IMG/VR virus record: IMGVR_UViG_3300031785_000053
Location: 1 to 25,067 of that record
Source of the DNA: a virus
DNA length: 25,067 bases
Strand: one strand, 5' to 3'
Every line of letters starts with the position of its first letter. Position 1 is the first letter of the stretch. The notes under the pieces are model-generated. The model had not been told where the DNA came from and made no database searches. It saw only the letters and a list, made by a program, of their open reading frames with translations. Both the position numbers and the translations under genes were made by a program. Of the stretch, positions 7,099-13,936 are shown one piece after another.

Positions 7099-8574
7099 AT
7101 GACTACTAAGAAAGACAATCTAGAAAATAGACTCAAACAACTTGGAGAAGGACAAGAGGAGAGTATCGGAGTACCCGAAGACGGTTTTCAAGACCCAACT
7201 GGTGAGTATCCAAAAAGAGATTACAACTTTGGGTCAGGAATAAACAAAGCTGCAAGGGGTACAAAGGTAAATGACCTTTATGTAAATGGTGGTGCAGAAG
7301 GTGTCCCACTAAATATTGAAGAACAAAGACCTTCTCGTTTTCCTTTTAATCAAGTAGATGAAACTCCTTCGGGACATGTTGTGGAATATGATGACACGCC
7401 TGGTGGGGAACGTATACTAATTAAACACCGTAAAGGTGCGGGTGTAGAAATGCGAGCAGACGGTTCGGTAGTTATTTCTGCAGTCAATAATAAAGTAGAA
7501 GTGACTGGTGGAGACCAAACTCTTATTGTTGAAGGTCATGGTAGTTTGGTATATAAAGGTAATTTAAATCTAACCGTGACTGGAGACTACAATGTTGATG
7601 TCGGGGGTAATTATAATGTGCAAGTTGGGGGTAATCACATAGAAGGTATCTCAGAGAACCATAGAACCTTTGTGACCAAGAATTCTGAATATGTGACCAA
7701 AGGTACTAAGTCAACCAAAACAATTGGTAAACACACCGACATTATGTTATCAGATAATAATCAATATGTCAAGGGTAATCAAAGAAACTGGATAGAAGGA
7801 GAGAATGAGATTGCAGTAGAGAAAGATATGTTTGTATCTGCAAAGACTTCTCTTGCAATGACTAGTGAAGTATTTAACGCAACGGGTATTAAACAAGTAT
7901 CTATCTTTGGAATGAAAGGTTCGATAGGTGGTAAGAATGTAAACTTTACTGGAGATGTCTTTATGGGTAATGCGGGTGCAAAACCGTTTACCAGTGGTGC
8001 ATCATTCTACGGGTCTTTTCATGGACAAGCAACGGAGTCTATCTTTGGATTGTTTGCATATAAATCTGAACGTGCTAAGTTTGCAGAAGTATCTGATTTA
8101 ACACACTCACAATCATATGCAGAGGCCGCTACATCTGGTAGTACACTTGGACATAGTGGTGGTGCTCCAGATATTGCAATAGACCAAGAAACTAACAAAC
8201 CATTAGGGCCACCACCGATACCAGATATCGTTGCAGCTTACGGAACAGTTGGAGAGTTTGCAATACGTGATATATCAATTGATAATGAAGACAAACTTAA
8301 AAATGCACTTGACTTTAGTGATGACTATCTAGGGTTCTTTGATAGACACCCAACAACTCAGGAGATTAGGTCAAAACTCAGGACAGAAAGTAAAAGAGAT
8401 GAACTTCTGGGACAAATGGTTGCGGAAGGTAGAGTGAGTAAAACATCATTTAGAACAAAACCAAAACGTATTGGTAGAGTCAGTGGTATTGAACCAACAT
8501 CTAGGTTTGGTTATACTGCGATAGGTAATGCAATGGAGAATAGGGGTAAAAGGTTTACTCCGAAAAAACGATGA
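7099..8574 (+). CDS. gp5 C-terminal-type beta-helix needle protein
   Basis: This 491-residue protein carries the T4 gp5C parts without OB fold or lysozyme. Residues 28-40 (DGFQDPTGEYPKR) match the gp5 linker GFSDPTGQYPRR. Residues 91-106 (SGHVVEYDDTPGGERI) match the strand entering the T4 needle. Residues 115-250 show the gp5C periodicity of about eight residues: VEVTGGDQ, LIVEGHGS, NLTVTGDY, NVDVGGNY, NVQVGGNH. This is an intertwined triple-stranded beta-helix used to puncture the outer membrane. Unlike T4 gp5, the helix is followed by about 190 further residues, ending in a basic RGKRFTPKKR tail. A two-base gap from the amidase gene and a four-base overlap with the next indicate co-translation. 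Identification of the needle is confident; the C-terminal part is unknown. Confidence 0.85.
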   Translation: MTTKKDNLENRLKQLGEGQEESIGVPEDGFQDPTGEYPKRDYNFGSGINKAARGTKVNDLYVNGGAEGVPLNIEEQRPSRFPFNQVDETPSGHVVEYDDTPGGERILIKHRKGAGVEMRADGSVVISAVNNKVEVTGGDQTLIVEGHGSLVYKGNLNLTVTGDYNVDVGGNYNVQVGGNHIEGISENHRTFVTKNSEYVTKGTKSTKTIGKHTDIMLSDNNQYVKGNQRNWIEGENEIAVEKDMFVSAKTSLAMTSEVFNATGIKQVSIFGMKGSIGGKNVNFTGDVFMGNAGAKPFTSGASFYGSFHGQATESIFGLFAYKSERAKFAEVSDLTHSQSYAEAATSGSTLGHSGGAPDIAIDQETNKPLGPPPIPDIVAAYGTVGEFAIRDISIDNEDKLKNALDFSDDYLGFFDRHPTTQEIRSKLRTESKRDELLGQMVAEGRVSKTSFRTKPKRIGRVSGIEPTSRFGYTAIGNAMENRGKRFTPKKR

Positions 8575-9689
8575 GCATATTAGTAGTAGACCCAGTATAT
8601 AATCCTAATTTAGTTGCAACAATTACGTCTGCAACAAAGTTAGGGCCTGGTATAACCATTGCAAAGTTTCTTGGTGCATATGGAGATAGAACATCTTTTA
8701 ATCACATAGGTACTAAGAAAGAAAGAGAAGCGATTGCAAGACAACTATATCTACAAGCAGAAATGATGCGTATGATAAATGGTAATATAGATTTATTCAA
8801 CAAAGTAAGATTGGTGGTAAGTGAAGGTATTTATCGTGCAGGCCCAGATGAAACTCTATCAGGTGATACTCTTGCAAAGAGTAAAGGTGAATTAGTATAC
8901 TATCAGGTGATTGGTAATGACGGTATTGTTGATTTGGAAACAACATTTGATGTTGCAGAATACTGGAAAGACTATGCAGACTATGGTGAAATAAGATTAG
9001 ACTACGACTCTTATAATCCAGATAATACTCTTACTGCACAGATTGGAGTGCAAATGCCTACTATCGGAGAGGACTTTAATGTAAACTTTACCAGAATGAT
9101 TAAAACTTTCTTCAATGGTAAACTACAATCTGACGGTGAGTTTATTGAAGTATTAGAATACTTTGATAGAAACGATAGAAGAGTACAAAGAAACTTATCC
9201 AGTAAAATTACTTACGATACGTCTGGTCAAAGTTCACATGGAAGAACCCTACAGAACCAACCACGAAATTTAGAGAAACAATTAGAAGCAGAAGAGACTA
9301 TTGACAATCTTGCGGATACTCGTCCAGTAGGAAGTGGTCATGAGTTAACTAAAGTTCCAGAAAACTTAGATATAGTACAAGAGTCAGTAGAAAATGTAGA
9401 ACAAGATACAAAAGAAGTTTTAGCTGGAACAAGAAAATTAATTGACGGTAATACTGGTTTAGAAGTAGACCCTAATTCAAAAAGAGGTCAAGAATTAATT
9501 GATGCAAATAGAAAGTTAGAACAAGCACAGGCTGACTCCCGAAGAAGAGAACTTGCAAGACAACGAAGAGTCGAAGAAAAGAGATTAGCAAGTTTAACTC
9601 CAGAACAAAGAAGAGAAGAAAAAAGAATTGCATCATTCTATGATAGTATTGACGGAAGTTTAGGTGGAGACGATGAAGAAGATTTATAA
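8571..9689 (+). CDS. Hub-cluster protein; possible degenerate M15-peptidase fold with charged coiled-coil tail
   Basis: I do not recognise this 372-residue protein with certainty. Residues 25-165 hold ITIAKFLGAYGD, a helix EREAIARQLYLQAEMMRMIN, VRLVVSEGIYR (79-89), ELVYYQVIG, a helix FDVAEYWKDYADYG and YGEIRLDYDSY...LTAQIGVQMP. The order resembles the M15/VanY D,D-peptidase core (SGYR, SxHxxGxAxD, helix, DQLIxE, WxHV). The His/Asp zinc-ligand motifs are not present, so if related it is catalytically dead. Residues 230-372 are polar, with a strongly charged Arg/Glu helix around 310-355 and an acidic end. It overlaps the needle gene by four bases and is the last gene before the gp25 promoter, which suggests a structural hub role. 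The M15 relation is an inference from motif spacing. Confidence 0.8.
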   Translation: MSILVVDPVYNPNLVATITSATKLGPGITIAKFLGAYGDRTSFNHIGTKKEREAIARQLYLQAEMMRMINGNIDLFNKVRLVVSEGIYRAGPDETLSGDTLAKSKGELVYYQVIGNDGIVDLETTFDVAEYWKDYADYGEIRLDYDSYNPDNTLTAQIGVQMPTIGEDFNVNFTRMIKTFFNGKLQSDGEFIEVLEYFDRNDRRVQRNLSSKITYDTSGQSSHGRTLQNQPRNLEKQLEAEETIDNLADTRPVGSGHELTKVPENLDIVQESVENVEQDTKEVLAGTRKLIDGNTGLEVDPNSKRGQELIDANRKLEQAQADSRRRELARQRRVEEKRLASLTPEQRREEKRIASFYDSIDGSLGGDDEEDL

Positions 9690-9709
9690 CGATAAAATAA
9701 CCAAACGAG

Positions 9710-9717
9710 TATAAATA
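9710..9717 (+). promoter_or_regulatory. T4-type late promoter TATAAATA for gp25-gp6-gp7
   Basis: Exact octamer in the 33-bp gap after the hub operon. Five bases separate its last A from the gp25 ATG at 9723, so transcription should begin at or beside that A. No Shine-Dalgarno fits in the gap. The same five-base spacing occurs at the minus-strand promoter 536-543. Confidence 0.8.
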
Positions 9718-9722
9718 GATAC

Positions 9723-10169
9723 ATGGGAAACGCATACGCAAAAGAAGACCAAGGCGACTTAAATGTTTTTAACATTTCTACCAGTCGTTCATCTAACTAT
9801 AAAGACATTGATTTGTTCTTCAAAGCGAAAGGAACAAGTGGTGATATATTTAAAAAAGAAAATGCGGCCGCAGTAAAACAATCAATCAAAACTCTACTTT
9901 TAACAAATAAATTAGAGAAACCTTTTAATAATGACTTTGGTGGAGATGTACAAGGTAGATTGTTTGGACTTGCGGTTGATAGTACTGCGGGGGAAATAAA
10001 AGACCAGATATTGTTTACTATATCTAAGTACGAACCCCGTGCAGAAGTATTAGATTTAATCGTCACAATTGACCCAGATAGAAATTCACTACATGTAAAT
10101 GTAGAGTTTAAAGTAATTAATACTGGTCAAATTGTAGAGTTTTCTACAGTAATCGAAAGGATAAGGTAA
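9723..10169 (+). CDS. 25: Baseplate wedge protein gp25
   Basis: This 148-residue member of the gp25 family (T4 gp25 is 132) is the wedge core protein that contacts the first sheath ring and is shared by all contractile injection systems. Family features present: an early IDLFFKAKGTSGDIFKKENA segment, AAVKQSIKTLLLTNKLEKPF (49-68) with a Gly-rich turn GGDVQGRLFGL, then the helix ILFTISKYEPRAEVLDLIVT and the closing strands HVNVEFKVINTGQIVEFSTV. The classic EPR motif of gp25 proteins is intact (YEPRAEV). One base separates its stop from the gp6 start, consistent with the equimolar gp25-gp6-gp7 assembly module. Confidence 0.93.
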   Translation: MGNAYAKEDQGDLNVFNISTSRSSNYKDIDLFFKAKGTSGDIFKKENAAAVKQSIKTLLLTNKLEKPFNNDFGGDVQGRLFGLAVDSTAGEIKDQILFTISKYEPRAEVLDLIVTIDPDRNSLHVNVEFKVINTGQIVEFSTVIERIR

Positions 10170-10170
10170 T

Positions 10171-12018
10171 ATGGGACAAACAACAATTAAATCAACCGCA
10201 CTAGATTTTCAAGCAATTAAGAATAATCTAAAAACATTTCTTGCACAAACAGACGAATTTAGTGATTATAACTTTGAAGCATCTGGTCTTTCTAATATAC
10301 TAGATGTTCTTGCATATAACACACATTTCAATGGATTGATTGCTAACTTTGCATTAAACGAGTCTTATCTCGGAAGTGCTCAGTTAAGAAGTTCTATTGT
10401 CTCACTTGCAGAAGGTATTGGTTATGTACCAGACTCTAAAAACTCTTCTCAGGGAGTTATTAATATGTCAATCAGTCTTGCGGGTGTTTCTGGTAGACCG
10501 AACAAAGTCACAATTCCAAGTGGTTTTAAATTCAACTCAACTGTAGATGATATTGCATATGAATTTCAAACACAAGAAGAAATATCTGCAACCGATGACG
10601 GTGCGGGTGCATATAAATTTACTACAGTAGACGGTAGTGAAAGTATTAAAGTATTTGAGGGAACTGCAACAACTAAAACCTTTTTAATTACTGGACAGAC
10701 CGAAAACTTTGCATATATTATTCCAGACGAAAATATGGATATTGATACTGCAGTTGTTAAGAACTTTGAGACTGCAAGTGGAACAACCTTCTCAACCTTT
10801 ACTGATTTAAGAAACGCAACCAGTTTAACAGAACTATCAAGAATTTATATACTTAGAGAAAGTCCAAACGGAAACTTTGAATTAAGTTTTGGAAACAAGA
10901 CTACTTTAGGTATATCACCAGTTGCGGGAAACAAAGTCACAGTTGATTATCTATCTGTAAAAGGTGCAGATGCTAATGGTGCAAAGGTATTCGCACCACA
11001 ACAACAAGTACAAGTAAATGGTGTTGGATATACTGCATCTGTCACAACAGTATCTAATTCTTCGGGTGGTTCTGAGAAAGAAACTGTAGAGTCTATCCGA
11101 ACTACTGCACCATTTCAGTATGCAACTCAAAACAGAGCTGTGACTGCAGATGACTATGCAACCTTAACAAAAAGAAACTTTAGTTCTTTAATCAAAGATA
11201 TAAAGGCATTCGGTGGACAAGATGCACTTGAACCAGAATTTGGTGTAGTATTCTTATCATTACTATTCAACGATAGTATCGAAAATGATACCGTAAGTGG
11301 TGATGCAACGAAACAAGAAACCAAAGATGCAATCGTGGATTTACTTAAAGATTTATCCGTTGCGTCTTTTGATATCAAGTTTATTGACCCAATTAAGACT
11401 TTTATTGAAACTACTACATTCTTCCAGTTTAATCCTAACTTAACAAGTGAAAGTGAAGCATCTATTAGAGCAAATATAGAAAATGAAATTTCATCTTATT
11501 TTAGTGATAAGACTGGTAAGTTTGGTCAATCATTCAGAAGGTCTAATCTATTAGCATTAATTGATGAAGTAAGTCCCGCAGTTTTATCTTCTCGAATGAA
11601 TTTAAAAGTACAACAAAGATTTACTCCAACACTTACTGCAGTAGAAAATCATAGTTTAAAATTTCCAATGGATATTGCAACCGCAGACGATGTAAATAGA
11701 ATAGTGACTTCTTCTGCATTTAACTTTAACAATCAAAGTTGTAGTATCCGAAATCGTTTGGGTTCTACGATACTAGAATTATTTTCAAATTTAACGCAAG
11801 AAGTTATTGTTGATAATGTTGGTTCTTTTAGTGGAGATACAGTTAGTATAACTGGATTACAAGTAGATAGTATTGTCACTGGAGATACATTTGTTAAAAT
11901 AAGTGTAGTACCCGCTAACCAATCTTTTGTGACACCATTGAGAGAAAATGTAATTGAGTTTGATGCAATCCAATCATCTGTCACTGCAGTTGAAGTAGAC
12001 TCGAGTGTAATAAACTAA
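10171..12018 (+). CDS. 6: Baseplate wedge protein gp6
   Basis: This 615-residue protein (T4 gp6 is 660) forms the iris-like dimer ring of the wedge. The N-terminus carries IKNNLKTFLAQTDEFSDYNF, then GLSNILDVLAYNTHFNG and LGSAQLRSSIVSLAEGIGYVPDSKNSS. These align with T4 gp6 NEFLDYDFEGS, LLAYNT and LRSSVVQAAQDNGYLPTSKSA. Later landmarks are NFELSFGNKTTLG, VDYLSVKGADANGAK (T4: ISTNGADANGA), a J-like segment AVTADDYATLTKRNF and EIMFI-type strands in the SFDIKFIDPIKTFIETTTFF region. An AAGG precedes the ATG by a few bases. One base separates it from the next gene. Confidence 0.93.
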   Translation: MGQTTIKSTALDFQAIKNNLKTFLAQTDEFSDYNFEASGLSNILDVLAYNTHFNGLIANFALNESYLGSAQLRSSIVSLAEGIGYVPDSKNSSQGVINMSISLAGVSGRPNKVTIPSGFKFNSTVDDIAYEFQTQEEISATDDGAGAYKFTTVDGSESIKVFEGTATTKTFLITGQTENFAYIIPDENMDIDTAVVKNFETASGTTFSTFTDLRNATSLTELSRIYILRESPNGNFELSFGNKTTLGISPVAGNKVTVDYLSVKGADANGAKVFAPQQQVQVNGVGYTASVTTVSNSSGGSEKETVESIRTTAPFQYATQNRAVTADDYATLTKRNFSSLIKDIKAFGGQDALEPEFGVVFLSLLFNDSIENDTVSGDATKQETKDAIVDLLKDLSVASFDIKFIDPIKTFIETTTFFQFNPNLTSESEASIRANIENEISSYFSDKTGKFGQSFRRSNLLALIDEVSPAVLSSRMNLKVQQRFTPTLTAVENHSLKFPMDIATADDVNRIVTSSAFNFNNQSCSIRNRLGSTILELFSNLTQEVIVDNVGSFSGDTVSITGLQVDSIVTGDTFVKISVVPANQSFVTPLRENVIEFDAIQSSVTAVEVDSSVIN

Positions 12019-12019
12019 T

Positions 12020-12994
12020 ATGGGACATAAAGTAGACGATACTCTAAGAGATGATAACCGTAGAGAACTTGCGTTTCCTACGGGTCGTGATGTAGAGAAA
12101 GTTCTACCAGACCATTTCAAAACTGAATATCCAAAATTTGTCTCGTTTTTAAAAGAATATTTTCACTTCGAGGACAGTGACGGTTCTCCAAGTAGATTAG
12201 TAAATGATTTATTTTATGCAAGAGATATCAATCAGGTAGACGAGTCTCTATTATCTTATATAGAAGATGAATTGTTATTAGGACAAGCATACTTTGAAGG
12301 ATTTATTGATAAAAGAACAGCCGCAAAATTCTCACATAATTTATATAGTACCAAAGGTACTAAGTTTTCAATACAACAATTTTTTAGAATGTTCTACGGT
12401 ATTGATGTAGAAGTAGACTATCCTAAAAAAGATGTTTTTACTGTAGGTTCATCTAACATAGGTGCGGAGTCAATTAAGTTTTTAACAAACGATGAATTGT
12501 ATCAAACTTTTGCAATACGAATAATTAGTGAACTATCACAAAAAGACTGGGAAAGACCCTACAAGTTATTTGTTCACCCCGCTGGAATGTTTGTTGGTTC
12601 AGAAGTAAGATTAGAAAATACTGGACTTCTTGGTACATCTTCACCATTATCTATTGTAGACTCAGATGCGGGTTCAATTGATGTGGTAGGTTTCAACACT
12701 GCGTTATTCAGTCAAGTTAACCAATTTGCACCAGAAGTCACTGGTCTTTTAGACAGTGGTGGTACAACTCTAAGAGTTATCATCGATGATAATCTAATTA
12801 GTTCACTTGCAACTGCAAGTATCTCAGATGTACAGAAACAATATGCAACAATGAGAGCCGCAGAATTAAGAACAAGTCCTACATTTGATGCGGACTCGAA
12901 TGGTGCTGGTACTGCAACAACTAACTTTGAGATAGACTTTAGTAATGAATTTACAATAGAAACATTTGACCAAGACAAATTTGAAACTTTTTAA
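12020..12994 (+). CDS. 7: Short baseplate wedge protein gp7 (C-terminal core only)
   Basis: This 324-residue protein matches the last third of T4 gp7 (1032 residues). YPKFVSFLKEYFHFED (T4: FEAFCEAYIQYL) is followed by DKRTAAKFSHNLYSTKGTKF (T4: DAVARFFESRSYDFYSTKG), the helix SIQQFFRMFYGIDVEVDYP (T4: SYKFLFKVLYNEEVEIEIE) and LSQKDWERPYKLFVHPAGM (T4: SSRWKSDVIRFVHPVGF). The long T4 N-terminal peripheral domains are absent. T4 gp7 runs alongside the gp6/gp25 core, so the part kept here is the part that binds the core. Gene order gp25-gp6-gp7 agrees. The start is ATGGGACAT, with no Shine-Dalgarno; translational coupling to gp6 is likely. Confidence 0.82.
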   Translation: MGHKVDDTLRDDNRRELAFPTGRDVEKVLPDHFKTEYPKFVSFLKEYFHFEDSDGSPSRLVNDLFYARDINQVDESLLSYIEDELLLGQAYFEGFIDKRTAAKFSHNLYSTKGTKFSIQQFFRMFYGIDVEVDYPKKDVFTVGSSNIGAESIKFLTNDELYQTFAIRIISELSQKDWERPYKLFVHPAGMFVGSEVRLENTGLLGTSSPLSIVDSDAGSIDVVGFNTALFSQVNQFAPEVTGLLDSGGTTLRVIIDDNLISSLATASISDVQKQYATMRAAELRTSPTFDADSNGAGTATTNFEIDFSNEFTIETFDQDKFETF

Positions 12995-13013
12995 GGATTA
13001 GGTTTATAACTTG

Positions 13014-13021
13014 TATAAATA
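13014..13021 (+). promoter_or_regulatory. T4-type late promoter TATAAATA for the fibre/gp8 operon
   Basis: Exact octamer in the 45-bp gap between gp7 and the next gene. Predicted initiation near 13027 leaves about 13 nt of leader containing AGGA before the ATG at 13040, so this message should carry a usable Shine-Dalgarno. It probably drives 13040-24174. Confidence 0.8.
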
Positions 13022-13039
13022 GGACATAGGAAATAAAAT

Positions 13040-13924
13040 ATGGGAAAATCAGTAATCAATAACGGAAGTAGTGCGAATGACGGAACGGGTGATACTCTCC
13101 GTGCGGCTGCAACCAAGATAAACGATAACTTTACAGAAATTTATGCTGTATTGGGTGGAAAGACCGCAACTGATTTATCTGCAAGTGCAGCTACTTTAAC
13201 TACTAAGATTACTCTTAGTGACTCTGCAACTGGATTAATTAGATTTGAAGGTACAACTGCAGATGCACACGAAACTACTTTACAAGTTGTAGAACCAACT
13301 GGAGATAGACAGATAGTATTTCCAAATGCAAGTGGTAATGTAGTATTAGACTCAAGTACAAATACCCTAACAAACAAAACACTTACTAGTCCAACAGTCA
13401 ACACACCTACAATAAATGCACCTAAGATTTCTGGTTTATCTGGGGGTGGTGTATTACAAGACTCTTCGGGTAATGAAGTATTAGAATTAACAAAAACTGC
13501 AAGTGCAGTTAACCACATCAACCTTACTAATAACGCAACCAGTAATAATCCAAAGATAACCGCAAAAGGTGGAGACACTAATATTGGTTTAGAATTAGAA
13601 GCAAAAGGAACTGGTAAAATTATACTAAATAATTCACATGTTCTTAAACAAGAAACAGTAAACACGGGTTCTAATGAAGCATTGTCTTTATTACTTCCAT
13701 TTACTGAAATAACAAAAGGTACTGCGGGTACATATAGTATCGCAGACGGAGTTGCTGGACAAGTTAAATATTTAGTAAATAGTGGTGCTGGTAATGCAGT
13801 TATCACTCCCGCAAATTTTGGTGCGGGAACTACTTTAACATTACAACAGAATGAAACTGGAACATTAATTTTTGACGGAACTAACTGGCAAATACTTGCA
13901 ACCTACGGTGGTGCAGTCGCATAA
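13040..13924 (+). CDS. Short tail-fibre-like structural protein
   Basis: This 294-residue protein opens with INNGSSANDGTGDTLRAAAT and KINDNFTEIY, a head motif shared by many T4-like and other phage fibre and adhesin proteins. It continues with FPNASGNVVLDSSTNTLTNK and a run of short TxxSPTVNTPTINAPKIS repeats typical of trimeric beta-rich fibre shafts. GGDTNIGLELEAKGTGKIIL follows. The C-terminus, TLTLQQNETGTLIFDGTNW followed by QILATYGGAVA, resembles a small beta-sandwich tip. Position between gp7 and gp8 suggests a baseplate-attached spike or short fibre; I cannot equate it with T4 gp9, gp11 or gp12. Composition is Thr/Asn/Gly-rich with few aromatic residues until the end. Confidence 0.75.
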   Translation: MGKSVINNGSSANDGTGDTLRAAATKINDNFTEIYAVLGGKTATDLSASAATLTTKITLSDSATGLIRFEGTTADAHETTLQVVEPTGDRQIVFPNASGNVVLDSSTNTLTNKTLTSPTVNTPTINAPKISGLSGGGVLQDSSGNEVLELTKTASAVNHINLTNNATSNNPKITAKGGDTNIGLELEAKGTGKIILNNSHVLKQETVNTGSNEALSLLLPFTEITKGTAGTYSIADGVAGQVKYLVNSGAGNAVITPANFGAGTTLTLQQNETGTLIFDGTNWQILATYGGAVA

Positions 13925-13928
13925 GGAG
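13923..13928 (+). promoter_or_regulatory. Strong Shine-Dalgarno AAGGAG for gp8
   Basis: AAGGAG overlaps the stop codon of the upstream gene and lies eight bases before the ATG at 13937. It fixes the gp8 start and shows that the phage uses canonical ribosome binding at some genes, in contrast to the leaderless arrangement at gp25. Confidence 0.75.
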
Positions 13929-13936
13929 AATAAAAG

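Noticed and set aside
9850-9880. NotI-like GCGGCCGC inside gp25 as a sign of cloning vector or junction
   Set aside because: It is in frame within a well-conserved gp25 coding sequence, with no vector sequence nearby; chance occurrence is adequate.
13141-13806. 221-codon minus-strand open frame
   Set aside because: It lies wholly inside a fibre-like gene, is a hydrophobic low-information mirror of Thr/Ala/Gly-rich codons, and has no promoter or start signal.
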